A DNA stretch of 64,000 nt from contig CANJII010000003.1 in NCBI GenBank assembly GCA_947474435.1, positions 86,297-150,296 of the forward strand, given 5' to 3'. Position numbers and translations under genes: made by a program. This document shows positions 33,941 to 43,798 of the stretch, one piece after another (the first letter of the stretch is position 1; the number at the start of each line of letters is the position of its first letter). Under the pieces are notes generated by a model. It saw nothing but the letters and a program-made list of their open reading frames with translations, was not told the DNA's origin and searched no databases. Source of the DNA: Chitinophagaceae bacterium. GTDB taxonomy: Bacteria; Bacteroidota; Bacteroidia; Chitinophagales; UBA10324.

Positions 33941-35581
33941 ATGAAAAATATTTTTCAATCACCATACATACTCATCTTTATTCTCTGCTTGTGTTCAGTT
34001 GCAATCAGAGTTCCACAATTAAATCGTCCGCTGAGCAAGCATCATGAATTTGTAACGGCTCATGCTTTGCGCACAATGGAAATATGGAATATGCAAGGCG
34101 CATCACACTTTAATTTTAATCCGGTAATGAGTTATGCGGGCAATGAAAATAAATTCATCAATAACCAGACAACAGAAAATTATGATGCTGCAGGAAACTC
34201 TTATTACCTGAGTTATCCTCCTTTTGCTTACATACTACCATACTTTGTTTTAGGTGGGTGGATGAATGCACCAACTGTTTTATCACTTCAGTTATTTAAT
34301 ATGTTGTTGCATTTGATTGAATGTTTTTTTTTGTATCAAATCTGTTTTTTGTTATTGCCTCGGTTCGTGTCCACACGAACCAGAATAAATAAAATCGGAA
34401 TCATTGCCGTGCTCGTTCATTTATTTTCTCCATGCTTATTGTGGTTTCATGGGAATGTTTATTTCACTGATATGCCGGCGCTCACCTTTTTTCTGTTGAA
34501 TGTTTGGTTGTGGTTGAAGTATAGTGTTGAGGTGGTTCGAGGGGACACGAACCATGGCGCAGGCGAGGTAGTTCGTGATGACATGAACCTCGGCGCAAAT
34601 AATAAACTGCCTCAGTTCGTGTCTCCACGAACCGAAACAAATGCATTGATGCTTCTTGCCTTTTTTATCAGCTCATTTTTATTTTCATACACTGAATATC
34701 TCGGGGTCACTTATGCAATTATCATTTTCATTTATTCACTTTTCAACCGAAAATATTTATTCAAAGCAATCAGTATTTGTGCCGGCTCAGTTTGTGCCAT
34801 TGCATTAATGCTTTATCAATATTCATTAATCGGTGGTTGGGAAAAACTGATGGCGTTTATGCAACTTCGATATTCCGTTAGAGGAGCAAGTCCACATTCT
34901 TCCATCACACAATTATTTCTGAGTTGGAAAATTATTGCAATGAATTACTTAACCGGATTTGCGCCATGGATTTTATTATTAGTGATTTTAATTTTTATAA
35001 ACCGAAGGAAATTTTTCAAACAAAAATTTTTCAGTCACTCAATCATTTCCCGACTTGAGGTCTGGGATTTCAGCTTCGCTTCAACAAGCATTAAAATTTT
35101 TATTCTGTTGCTCGCTCCGGTTTTGTTGCATCACATTTTATTTCTCAATGCAACAGGTCACGATTTTCAGCAGATGAAAGCCTCACCATTTCTTGCAATA
35201 GCAATTGCGATGGGTTTTGTTGCGGTCAATAAAAATTGGATGAAAATTATTTTTTCAATTGTTTTAGTTTCGAATATTTTTCTTTTCTATATGATAAACC
35301 CCCCGGGAAAAATTTCTTTAACAGGTGATAATTATAATTTGTTTTTGCAGCAAGGAAAATTTATTCATGAAAATGCAAGTGCCGATGAAGTTGTTTTTCT
35401 CAATGGAATTTTGGATGAACCTCAATTGGTTTGGTATGCGCAGCGGAATCTTCGTACCATTCAATCAACTGATGAAGCGTATAATTTTTTAAAACAACAC
35501 AACCTGACGAAAGGAATTATTTTCACATTTGACCGCAAACAAATTATAAGGGTTGAACAACACATTGAACTCGCGCACTAA
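33941..35581 (+). CDS. Polytopic membrane protein, GT-C glycosyltransferase-like
   Basis: A 546-residue protein with ten or more hydrophobic segments. The first large loop (about residues 26-90) carries charged motifs (NRPLSKHHEF and ENKFINNQT) in the position of the acidic catalytic loop of GT-C enzymes such as ArnT or PMT. The usual exact motif is not seen, so the assignment is tentative. An odd polar segment around residues 198-231 is encoded by three copies of a GGTTCGTG palindrome, with another copy near residue 143. The acyltransferase gene overlaps its end, so the pair may modify a surface glycan or lipid. Confidence 0.7.
   Translation: MKNIFQSPYILIFILCLCSVAIRVPQLNRPLSKHHEFVTAHALRTMEIWNMQGASHFNFNPVMSYAGNENKFINNQTTENYDAAGNSYYLSYPPFAYILPYFVLGGWMNAPTVLSLQLFNMLLHLIECFFLYQICFLLLPRFVSTRTRINKIGIIAVLVHLFSPCLLWFHGNVYFTDMPALTFFLLNVWLWLKYSVEVVRGDTNHGAGEVVRDDMNLGANNKLPQFVSPRTETNALMLLAFFISSFLFSYTEYLGVTYAIIIFIYSLFNRKYLFKAISICAGSVCAIALMLYQYSLIGGWEKLMAFMQLRYSVRGASPHSSITQLFLSWKIIAMNYLTGFAPWILLLVILIFINRRKFFKQKFFSHSIISRLEVWDFSFASTSIKIFILLLAPVLLHHILFLNATGHDFQQMKASPFLAIAIAMGFVAVNKNWMKIIFSIVLVSNIFLFYMINPPGKISLTGDNYNLFLQQGKFIHENASADEVVFLNGILDEPQLVWYAQRNLRTIQSTDEAYNFLKQHNLTKGIIFTFDRKQIIRVEQHIELAH
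34358..34382. repeat. GGTTCGTG palindrome inside the GT-C-like gene
   Basis: GGTTCGTGtccaCACGAACC (34362-34381) is a perfect 8-bp stem with a 4-nt loop. It encodes the PRFVSTRTR part of a cytoplasmic or periplasmic loop. It belongs to the same family as 34534-34634 and the first hairpin of 24272-24328. Confidence 0.8.
34534..34634. repeat. Cluster of three GGTTCGTG palindromes in frame
   Basis: Copies lie at 34534-34553 (GGTTCGaggggacaCGAACC), 34565-34591 (arms GAGGTagTTCGTG and CATGAACCTC) and 34615-34632 (GTTCGTGtctcCACGAAC). Together with linkers they encode a polar stretch of about 34 residues (including VVRGDTNHGAGEVVRDD) between two membrane segments. Confidence 0.8.
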
Positions 35582-36680
35582 ATTATTTTTTCCGAACCTT
35601 GATGCACTTCGGTTCATTGCGTTCTTCATGGTGTTTCTTTCACATGCATTACTGCTTCGTTATCCAACAGGAACCTGTTTTGGATACATAAATTTCATTC
35701 GCAAGCATGCGCACACAGGAGTACTTGGCGTCAATTTCTTTTTTGTTCTCTCCGGTTTTCTCATCACTTATTTATTAATGAAAGAAAAAAATGAAATCGG
35801 AACCTTCAGTGTTTTAAAATTTTATGGGCGCAGAATTTTAAGAATATGGCCCGTGTATTTTGGTATTGTTATTTTCTCTTTTATTGTTCTTCCATTGGTG
35901 TTTCCATTGTTCAACAAAGTTTTTTTCGAACCAAGTCCGGTGATATTTTATTTAACTTTCACAGCAAATTTTGCATTCATCATTGGGTATTATCCGCACT
36001 CATCAATGCTGGCGATGCTTTGGAGCATTGCTGTGGAAGAACAATTTTATTTTTTCTGGCCTTGGTTACTAAAGTTTTTCAAACGAAATATTTTTCTGCT
36101 TTTAATTCTGATAATTGTTGTGAATGTAATTGCCCGATTTCTTTTACTCGATTATCCAAAAGCACTTTACTTCAATACACTCAGCATCATCAGCGATTTT
36201 GGAATTGGTGGGCTGATTGCATATTTCTCTTTGTATAAAACCGAAAAACTGATTCGCCTGTTTTCTGTTTCAAAAATTTACTGGCTGTTGTTTTATGCAG
36301 TATTAATTCTTGGTTATTTTAATTACGAAAAAATTTTCACCGGAAATTTCATGACTGTGATTGAGCGGCCGGTACTCGGATTATTTTTTGGTTTAATAAT
36401 CATTGACCAATGCTTCAACACCGAACGGATTTTTAATGCAGGACGATTTGTGTTCATTAATTACCTTGGAAAAATTTCTTACGGATTGTATTGTTTTCAC
36501 CCCTTAGGAATCATTATTGCAAAAGATGTTTTAGAACAATTTAATTTTTTCATTACACCATTTCAATCCTTTATTGTTTTTCCGTTGCTTGCACTTTCAT
36601 TCACTGTTTTAATTGCCACTATCAGTTATTTCACTATCGAAAAATTTTTCCTTCAACAAAAACAAAAACTTGCTGCTTAA
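35553..36680 (+). CDS. OafA/YrhL-like acyltransferase (acyltransferase 3 family)
   Basis: Integral membrane O-acyltransferase of about 375 residues. It shows LDALRFIAFFMVFLSH at the start, with the conserved His of the family, a GVLGVNFFFVLSGFLITYLL block, and WSIAVEEQFYFFWPWLL. About ten hydrophobic segments are present. Relatives acetylate O-antigen or other surface polymers. Both possible starts (35553 and 35565) are TTG and lie within the end of the preceding gene, so translation is probably coupled. The acceptor is unknown; the upstream GT-C-like protein is a plausible partner. Confidence 0.87.
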   Translation: MNNTLNSRTKLFFPNLDALRFIAFFMVFLSHALLLRYPTGTCFGYINFIRKHAHTGVLGVNFFFVLSGFLITYLLMKEKNEIGTFSVLKFYGRRILRIWPVYFGIVIFSFIVLPLVFPLFNKVFFEPSPVIFYLTFTANFAFIIGYYPHSSMLAMLWSIAVEEQFYFFWPWLLKFFKRNIFLLLILIIVVNVIARFLLLDYPKALYFNTLSIISDFGIGGLIAYFSLYKTEKLIRLFSVSKIYWLLFYAVLILGYFNYEKIFTGNFMTVIERPVLGLFFGLIIIDQCFNTERIFNAGRFVFINYLGKISYGLYCFHPLGIIIAKDVLEQFNFFITPFQSFIVFPLLALSFTVLIATISYFTIEKFFLQQKQKLAA

Positions 36681-36740
36681 AAATCAGCAATGTTTTGAGA
36701 GAGTTCCTTCTATTTTTACCACCCCAAAATTTAAAACACC

Positions 36741-37697
36741 ATGAATTTTATTCCAGTCATTGACCTCGCTGATTATTCAAATGATAAACCTGAAAAGAAA
36801 GTTGCTTTTATAAAAGCAATCGGCGATGCGTATCGCGAAGTTGGTTTTGTATCAGTGAAAAATCATGGAATTACTGACGGACTGATTGAAGATTTTTATC
36901 GCGAGGTAAAGGCATTTTTCAGTTTGCCTGATGAAATAAAATATAAGTACGAGAAGGCCGAACTCGCCGGTCAGCGTGGTTATACTTCGTTCGGAAAAGA
37001 ACATGCAAAGGGAAGTACGAAGGGCGACCTGAAAGAATTCTGGCAGTTCGGACAAACAGTAATTGACAATGACCCCATTCGTTCCGAATATCCTGATAAT
37101 GTTTGGGTTGATGAGCTGCCCGGTTTTAATGAATCAGGATTACATACTTATCGCAGCTTTGAAAATTGCGGACGAACAATTCTTCGCGCCATTGCCATGT
37201 ATTTAAAGCTGACAGAAAATTATTTCGACGAAAAAATTCACAACGGCAACAGCATTCTTCGCGCAATACATTATCCGCCTATAACTGAAGATCCGGATTC
37301 AGCAATGAGAGCGGAAGCGCATGAAGATATTAACCTCATCACTTTATTAGTTGGTGCATCAGCAGATGGTTTGCAGGTGCAGAAAAAAAATGGTGACTGG
37401 ATAAATGCCACTGCCCAACCTGGAAATATTATTGTGAATGTAGGTGACATGTTACAACGGTTAACCAACGATTATTTAAAAAGCACCACCCATCGTGTTG
37501 TTAATCCTTCGCGGGAAATGTGGGGAACATCGCGTTACAGTGTTCCGTTCTTTTTGCATCCGCGTTCCGAAATGTCATTGAATTGTTTGCCATCGTGCGT
37601 AAATTTTGATAACCCCAAAAAGTATGATGATATAACTGCAGGCGGATATCTTGATCAGCGATTAATTGAAATTGGTTTGAAGAAACCTCAGACCTGA
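36741..37697 (+). CDS. 2-oxoglutarate/Fe(II)-dependent oxygenase, isopenicillin-N-synthase type
   Basis: A 318-residue oxygenase with the DIOX_N N-terminal region (IPVIDLADYSN, then VGFVSVKNHGI) and a 2OG-FeII_Oxy domain. Iron ligands are visible as AEAHEDIN (His and Asp) and TTHRVVNPS (His), followed by SRYSVPFFLHP where RxS binds 2-oxoglutarate. The substrate is unknown; bacterial relatives include ethylene-forming and clavaminate-type enzymes but also many uncharacterised ones. The chromate transporter gene starts six bases after it, so the two are probably co-transcribed. Confidence 0.9.
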   Translation: MNFIPVIDLADYSNDKPEKKVAFIKAIGDAYREVGFVSVKNHGITDGLIEDFYREVKAFFSLPDEIKYKYEKAELAGQRGYTSFGKEHAKGSTKGDLKEFWQFGQTVIDNDPIRSEYPDNVWVDELPGFNESGLHTYRSFENCGRTILRAIAMYLKLTENYFDEKIHNGNSILRAIHYPPITEDPDSAMRAEAHEDINLITLLVGASADGLQVQKKNGDWINATAQPGNIIVNVGDMLQRLTNDYLKSTTHRVVNPSREMWGTSRYSVPFFLHPRSEMSLNCLPSCVNFDNPKKYDDITAGGYLDQRLIEIGLKKPQT

Positions 37698-37703
37698 TAG
37701 GGA

Positions 37704-38900
37704 ATGCGGAAAGGAAAAAATTTACTTTTCCTCAAAGACACTTTCCTGCTTGGCATCACTGCATTCGGCGGACCACAGGCGCACATTGCTATGATGTTGC
37801 AACAGTTTGTTCGCAAAAGAAATTTTCTTACTGAAGAGGAATTAATGGAGGCACTTGCTTTCAGCTCCATTCTTCCGGGGCCAAGTTCCACACAAACACT
37901 TTTAACAATAGCCATGAGGCGCGGCGGAACATTGCTAGCGGTTCTTTCATTATTAGTTTGGGTTTTACCCGCAGCAATTTTAATGACCGCGCTCACTCTT
38001 GCATTCACCTTATTTGAAGCGCGTGGTTTTTCATTGGAGTTTTTATTATTCGTGCAGCCAATGGCAATCGGAATAATTTTATTTGCCGCGTTCAGAATAG
38101 GAAGAACTGTTATAAAAAATGTTTATGGAGTTGCTATTTTAATTATTGCATTACTGTTTACCATTTTCTTTAACTCGCCATTGGTATTTCCAATTGCATT
38201 ATTTGCAGGCGGATTTATCACTAACATTAGTAACCGTCATATTCTTCCTCCATTAAAAACAAGACTGCCAATTGACTGGAAAAAATCTTCGTTCAATTTA
38301 TTTCTTTTGATTTTAATTTTGGTTGGAGCAGCCGTTGCGGGAGCCATCACAAAGCATCGGTCAGTTGTAATTTTTGAAAATTTTTTACGATTCGGTTCCA
38401 TCACATTCGGTGGCGGCAGCGTGTTGGTGCCAATGATGTTCGAACAGTTTGTAAAACACCGTCACTATTTAACCGCTAATGAATTCATCAGTGGTTATGC
38501 ATTGAATCAGGCTATACCTGGACCTGCATTTGCATTTGCAACATTTACCGGGGGCATGGCGCTAAAAGAATTCGGTTTGAATTACCAGGTGCTCGGTTGT
38601 TTTTTAGGAACAGTTGGAATTTTTTTACCAGGCGCATTAATTGTTTTTTTTCTGTATCCGCTCTGGGAATATTTAAAAAGTTATCGTTTCATACAACGCT
38701 CATTGGAGGGAATAAATGCCGCAGCCACAGGAATGGTGCTGGGCGCAGCGGTTATTTTATTTAACAATCTTGAATTTCACTTGATAAATATTTTTGTTAT
38801 TGCTGCAACTTTTTGTTTGTTGAAATTCACAAAACTGCAAACACCGGTTTTGATTTTCCTTGGCTTAATTGCCGGGTTTGTTTACACACACTTTTTCTGA
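37704..38900 (+). CDS. chrA: Chromate transporter, ChrA family
   Basis: A 398-residue membrane protein made of two homologous CHR halves. The first has FLLGITAFGGPQAHIAMM near the start; the second has LRFGSITFGGGSVLVPMMFEQFV in pieces, around residue 232. Each carries the PGP motif (SILPGPSST; NQAIPGPAFAF). About ten hydrophobic segments are seen. Family members export chromate in exchange for protons or sulfate; in many genomes without metal stress the true substrate is unclear. It is downstream of the 2OG oxygenase. Confidence 0.92.
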   Translation: MRKGKNLLFLKDTFLLGITAFGGPQAHIAMMLQQFVRKRNFLTEEELMEALAFSSILPGPSSTQTLLTIAMRRGGTLLAVLSLLVWVLPAAILMTALTLAFTLFEARGFSLEFLLFVQPMAIGIILFAAFRIGRTVIKNVYGVAILIIALLFTIFFNSPLVFPIALFAGGFITNISNRHILPPLKTRLPIDWKKSSFNLFLLILILVGAAVAGAITKHRSVVIFENFLRFGSITFGGGSVLVPMMFEQFVKHRHYLTANEFISGYALNQAIPGPAFAFATFTGGMALKEFGLNYQVLGCFLGTVGIFLPGALIVFFLYPLWEYLKSYRFIQRSLEGINAAATGMVLGAAVILFNNLEFHLINIFVIAATFCLLKFTKLQTPVLIFLGLIAGFVYTHFF

Positions 38901-38965
38901 AAAAGATTTTTTATTCGCATTGATGTTAACTCATTGTTAATCATTTGCTACTAACCATTAATACC

Positions 38966-38997
38966 TTGTTCTTATATTGATAATAAAGTTAGTTTTG
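38966..38997 (+). promoter_or_regulatory. Putative promoter of the large T9SS protein gene
   Basis: TTG at 38966-38968 and TAGTTTTG at 38990-38997 fit the -33 and TAnnTTTG -7 boxes with a 21-nt spacer. The ATG at 39042 is 44 bp downstream. Confidence 0.5.
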
Positions 38998-39041
38998 ACA
39001 CGCAATAAAATTTCAATCACAAACACCAAAATTTTTTGCTT

Positions 39042-42000
39042 ATGAAAAAATTTTACACACTCGTAATTCTTACTGGTTTATTTTTTTTGAATTCAACTAT
39101 AAGTATCGGGCAAACTTTATATGATTCATTTACTGATGCAAATTTTACCGCGTCGCCAGTTTGGGGAGGAAATACTACAAATTGGGCGATTGTGGCAAAC
39201 AGTGATGTTGCTGCCGGGGCTACTGGTTCTAGCACAGTTCGTTTAGCCGCACCTGCATTAGCTCAAACAGATTATTTAAGCAGTCAAATTAGTACATGGC
39301 AATCTGCCCAAGAATGGGGTTTCTTTATTGGAAGAAGAGGGCAAGCGTTTACTGCTGCTAATCAAATGTATATTTGGTTGTATGCAAATGAAGCAACACT
39401 CACAAGTGGAACTGTAGATGGATATCGAATAGCAATTGGTGATGATGTAACTACTGATGAAATAAGACTTGAATATATTGTAAATGGCGCGTTAAGCGCA
39501 ACAGTAATTGCATCATCTGGAGCAATTACAAATGCTATAACAGATATTGGTTTTTTATTAAGAGTAACAAGATCTAACTCGGGAGTTTGGGAAATATTTA
39601 CTTCAACTTTACCAACAGCTAATGGTACAGGAGCAATAGCTTCTGATATTCCAAATGCAGCAAATGCAAGTATAAGTCAGGGAACTGCAACACATAATAC
39701 AATTGTACCAGCAGCAAATGGTTATATAGGAGTTGCCGCAATCCACACAGCAGGAGCAGCAGCAATAATTACTGTTGAGTTTGATCAGGTTTATTTTACA
39801 TGTTCAACACCGGCATCTATTGCTGTACCTACAAATTTTACGGTTAGTTCTCCATATTGTGTTACCAATGTAACTGGTGTTTCTTTCAATCTTGATTTTA
39901 CCTCAACCGGCACATATACTGGTAATACTTATTATGTTGAATTATCAGATAATACCGGGGCGTTTGGATCTCCAACCACAATTGGGTCAATTGCAGATAA
40001 TACTAATGCTGTAACAAATTTAAGTTGCACCATTCCTGCCGCTACTGTATCAGGAACTCTTTATAAAATAAGAGTTCGATCAAGTAGTCCGGCTGTGATT
40101 GGAACAGCTACTGGTAATCTCATAATTAATCTCGCAAGTAATTCAATTAGTCCTGGTGGTGTTCAAACAACCTGTCCTGCAACAAATGGCACAACATTAA
40201 CCGTTAATGAAGGGTCGACACCGACTTCTCGTCAATGGCAATCATCAATAACATCTGGTAGTGGTTATGGAAATATTTCAGGAGCAACAAATTCAACCTA
40301 CACTCCGAATTTTGCAACACCCGGAGATTATTATATCATTTGCAATTCAGTTTTTTCTTGTGCAACACAAACTTCAAATGAAGTACATGTTATAGTTACT
40401 GTTTCAAATGTAACAGGCTTAACTGCAACTACCTCAAATGGCGAAATAGATTTAAACTGGACCAATCCAATTTGCTATGATGAAATATTAATTGTTGCTA
40501 CAAATGGCGGAGCAGTAGTTTCAGCACCAACAGGAGATGGGACACAATATTTTGACAATCCAATTTATGGAGATGCATTATCGAATGCGAATCTTGCTGC
40601 AAATGAATTTGATGTTTTTCAAGGAACAAATCCTTCAACCACGATTTCAGGGCTATTGAATGGACAGATTTATTATATAAAAGTTTTTGTAAGAAAGGGA
40701 ACTTACTGGAGTACCGGTGTATCAATCAATGCAACTCCAAATTTTGCTTTAAACCATTTTCAATCTGCAACAAGCGGCGATTGGAATGATTACACTACCT
40801 GGGATGTTTGGAATGGAACTTCATTTGTCGCAGCAACTGCAGGTCAGTTTCCAAATTCCAATATTTATGATGTAACTATAAAAAATGGACATACTGTAAC
40901 ACTAAATGCTGGAGGAATGTCAGCAAGAACTTTAAAGGTTGATACTACTGGTAAGTTATATACCAACCAGAGTCAAAATTCCACGCTGCGATACATTGCC
41001 ATATACTCATCAATAGTGTGCCATGGAACAATAGGAGATGGAACAAATGACGATGGAATTTCTTTTAGAATGGAAGGAGCAACATGTACTATTAGTGGAT
41101 GGGTAGGTGGTACTTTTTATTGTGCAAGAATGAAGAAAGAAAGTTATCCAACCATTACCACCAATTTAACCATCAGTAGAAATATTAATTTAACCTGGGG
41201 GGCTACCGCTTTGTTAAATGATTGTAGTGCAACTTCAACATTTAATGTAATAATTAGTGCCGGAGCTACTGTTTCGACCAGATCTGATAAAGGAAATGTT
41301 TCTATTGATGGAACCAATGGTGCTGATACAAATCCGCTCCGTGGTACTATTACGGTTTATGGTACATTAAATGTTAATGGAAAATTGTATTTAACAACCA
41401 ACAATACCTCAGGGAACCCAGTAAATTTTACAATTAGAGCTGGTGGCATTGTAAATGTGGATACAGTTATTGCATCTGCAAGTGGTGCAGGTACTCATAA
41501 TTTATTAATATATAATAATGGGCTTTTGAATGTTTATGGTTCTGCAGGATTTTATAATTTCAGTTCAACAAATAATACTTATACCTGTAATGGTGGGGCA
41601 ATAGGTGCCACCATTGAATATTCCGGTTTAGCACAACCGGTTGAAAGTACAATTACCTACACGAATTTGAAATATTCAGGTTCAGGAAATAAAACGGCAA
41701 ATGGTAACTTAACTGTTAATGGAAATTTTACAGTAGATGCTGCAATATGCGAGTTTAATACTTCTGTAAAAACACTTAATATCGGTGGCAATTTAACTTT
41801 GCAGAATGGTGGAACAATGAATGATAACTGTAAAACTTTTTTAAATATCACCACAAGCAGCGCAACAACAGCTCAAACATTTACAGGCAACAGTCAGATA
41901 ATAAAATGTTTGAACCTGACTTCGGTTAAAACAAGTGGATCACTATCTCTCACAGGCGCTTCAGGAAATACTGATTTGTATATTAAAAACGATTTGAAAA

Positions 42001-43670
42001 TTGATCATTCAGGAACAGCTGTGCTTACTGATAATGGAAACACTTTTAATATTGGCGACGATGCAGAAATCGGAGGTACATCTTCAACAAGTACAAATTT
42101 CAATTTAACCGGAACATTAAAGTTCTTTTGCTTATATAGTTCAACTGATATTCATTTAAGTGATTATGCAGTAACCGGAGTTACTAAAGCTCATATAGGA
42201 AATCTAACCATAGAGCCATTAACTTCTTCACCAATTAATACTGTTCAGTTTTATCCTGCAGGAGGGACACAAACAGTTTTTATTAATGGGAATTTAAACA
42301 TATTAAATACAAACGCTACAAGCACCATTCTAAACCCAAACAATAATACAATTTCAATAAAGGGAGATTGGACAAACTATAATGCAACAGGATTTACAGA
42401 AGGAACAGCCAGAGTGATTTTTTCAGGAACTGCATCAGCACAATCAATCGCTGCATCTGAAGTTTTTAATGAATTAGAGATCAATAATTCAAATGGTGTT
42501 ACTCTTAATCTCTATAGTTTTGTTTTATCGGAATTAATGTTAACAAATGGAAAACTCAATACCGGAGCAAATCAAATTTCTGTTTTGAATAATTCTGTTG
42601 GATCCGTTTCGGGTTATTCAACTTCATCATGGGTTAATGGAAATCTGAACCGGGCAGTTGCATCAACAGGAAATTATGATTTTCCGGTTGGCGATGCTAC
42701 CAATTATCAATTAGCAACTGTTAATTTAATCAGTTCAACAGGCATGAGTTCAATACTTGCCTTTTTCAACACAGCAATTACCGGAACTCCACCAAATTAT
42801 CCAACAACTAAAATTAATGGCGATGGAATTTATGGTGTTTTAAACAGCGGTTTTTGGACAATTACCCCAAATGCATATTTAGCAGTTAATTATGACATTA
42901 CATTAAATCAAAGAGGGTATAGTAATTTTTCAGGAAATGCAAATCAATTAGGGGTTATTAAACGCGTTGATGCCAGTGCTGATTGGTTAGGAACTAATTT
43001 GGCAAATTCCAATGGACATCATGATAACGCCACTCAATCAATTCCATTTGGCGCCGGTGTTCTTGCAATAGCAAAACGAACAGGTGTAACTGCATTCTCT
43101 GATTTTGCCGAAGGATATGGTGCTGTACCATTACCAGTTACTTTGAGTGCATTTAATTTAAATGTAAAGAATAATAAACTCATTGAACTTAATTGGAAAA
43201 CAGAAGCCGAGCTTAATTGCGATTTTTATTCAGTTGAACGAAGTGAGGATGGAATAAATTTTACTTCGATTGGAAAAGTTAATGGCCACCAAACCAGCGA
43301 CCAGCCCCATAACTATCAGTTAACAGATTACAACCCGGTTTGCGATGAATCTTATTACCGGCTTCTTCAGGTTGACCTGAATGCTGAAGAACACTTCAGC
43401 AATATGCTTTCAGCAATTATTTCATGTGATGGAATAATAATTTCTCCAAACCTTGTTCTTGATATCCTCACCTTGAAATTTTTAAAGCCAAATCAGGGGT
43501 CAACAAAAATAATTATCAGCAACATTGAAGGAAAATTATTTGTTGAAAAAACAATTTTTGCAGCGGAATCAATCGTTGATTTGAATGTAGCTACACTTCC
43601 GGCGGGGTTATATTTAATTCAAATTACAAATGGATCAATAAATTACAATAGCAGATTTATGAAACAATAG
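39042..43670 (+). CDS. Large secreted T9SS surface protein with repeated beta domains
   Basis: A 1542-residue exported protein. A signal peptide (about 1-24) precedes a jelly-roll-like domain (YDSFTDANFTASPVW onward, to about residue 250), Ig-like and fibronectin-III-like units (about 260-575, including VTGLTATTSNGEIDLNW), then a long Thr/Asn/Gly-rich region (about 585-1170) with repeated VNGNLTVNGNFTV-like strands typical of a parallel beta-helix. A VTLSAFNLNVKNNKLIELNWKT segment and a type A sorting domain end the protein. It is probably an adhesin or surface-layer component. The ATG at 39042 (MKKFYTLVILTG) is chosen over an upstream TTG. Confidence 0.85.
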   Translation: MKKFYTLVILTGLFFLNSTISIGQTLYDSFTDANFTASPVWGGNTTNWAIVANSDVAAGATGSSTVRLAAPALAQTDYLSSQISTWQSAQEWGFFIGRRGQAFTAANQMYIWLYANEATLTSGTVDGYRIAIGDDVTTDEIRLEYIVNGALSATVIASSGAITNAITDIGFLLRVTRSNSGVWEIFTSTLPTANGTGAIASDIPNAANASISQGTATHNTIVPAANGYIGVAAIHTAGAAAIITVEFDQVYFTCSTPASIAVPTNFTVSSPYCVTNVTGVSFNLDFTSTGTYTGNTYYVELSDNTGAFGSPTTIGSIADNTNAVTNLSCTIPAATVSGTLYKIRVRSSSPAVIGTATGNLIINLASNSISPGGVQTTCPATNGTTLTVNEGSTPTSRQWQSSITSGSGYGNISGATNSTYTPNFATPGDYYIICNSVFSCATQTSNEVHVIVTVSNVTGLTATTSNGEIDLNWTNPICYDEILIVATNGGAVVSAPTGDGTQYFDNPIYGDALSNANLAANEFDVFQGTNPSTTISGLLNGQIYYIKVFVRKGTYWSTGVSINATPNFALNHFQSATSGDWNDYTTWDVWNGTSFVAATAGQFPNSNIYDVTIKNGHTVTLNAGGMSARTLKVDTTGKLYTNQSQNSTLRYIAIYSSIVCHGTIGDGTNDDGISFRMEGATCTISGWVGGTFYCARMKKESYPTITTNLTISRNINLTWGATALLNDCSATSTFNVIISAGATVSTRSDKGNVSIDGTNGADTNPLRGTITVYGTLNVNGKLYLTTNNTSGNPVNFTIRAGGIVNVDTVIASASGAGTHNLLIYNNGLLNVYGSAGFYNFSSTNNTYTCNGGAIGATIEYSGLAQPVESTITYTNLKYSGSGNKTANGNLTVNGNFTVDAAICEFNTSVKTLNIGGNLTLQNGGTMNDNCKTFLNITTSSATTAQTFTGNSQIIKCLNLTSVKTSGSLSLTGASGNTDLYIKNDLKIDHSGTAVLTDNGNTFNIGDDAEIGGTSSTSTNFNLTGTLKFFCLYSSTDIHLSDYAVTGVTKAHIGNLTIEPLTSSPINTVQFYPAGGTQTVFINGNLNILNTNATSTILNPNNNTISIKGDWTNYNATGFTEGTARVIFSGTASAQSIAASEVFNELEINNSNGVTLNLYSFVLSELMLTNGKLNTGANQISVLNNSVGSVSGYSTSSWVNGNLNRAVASTGNYDFPVGDATNYQLATVNLISSTGMSSILAFFNTAITGTPPNYPTTKINGDGIYGVLNSGFWTITPNAYLAVNYDITLNQRGYSNFSGNANQLGVIKRVDASADWLGTNLANSNGHHDNATQSIPFGAGVLAIAKRTGVTAFSDFAEGYGAVPLPVTLSAFNLNVKNNKLIELNWKTEAELNCDFYSVERSEDGINFTSIGKVNGHQTSDQPHNYQLTDYNPVCDESYYRLLQVDLNAEEHFSNMLSAIISCDGIIISPNLVLDILTLKFLKPNQGSTKIIISNIEGKLFVEKTIFAAESIVDLNVATLPAGLYLIQITNGSINYNSRFMKQ

Positions 43671-43798
43671 TTGTATAACAAATTTTATATTTCAGTTAAT
43701 GCTTTTCATATTGTAATGCGATTGTTGGGTTGTTCTATCACACTACTGAATTGAACACTACTAATGTTGTATTTACAAAAACAGGTTGATAATAGTTT

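Noticed and set aside
34534..34553. tRNA T-arm, because of the GGTTCGA sequence
   Set aside because: No cloverleaf fits around it; it is the GGTTCGTG palindrome inside a protein-coding gene.
37700..38900. Chromate resistance operon
   Set aside because: chrA is present but no chrB regulator or other metal gene is near; the 2OG oxygenase neighbour does not support a resistance island.
38890..38916. Terminator after chrA
   Set aside because: The CTTTTT/AAAAAG stem is only six A-T-rich pairs and overlaps the stop codon; too weak to call.
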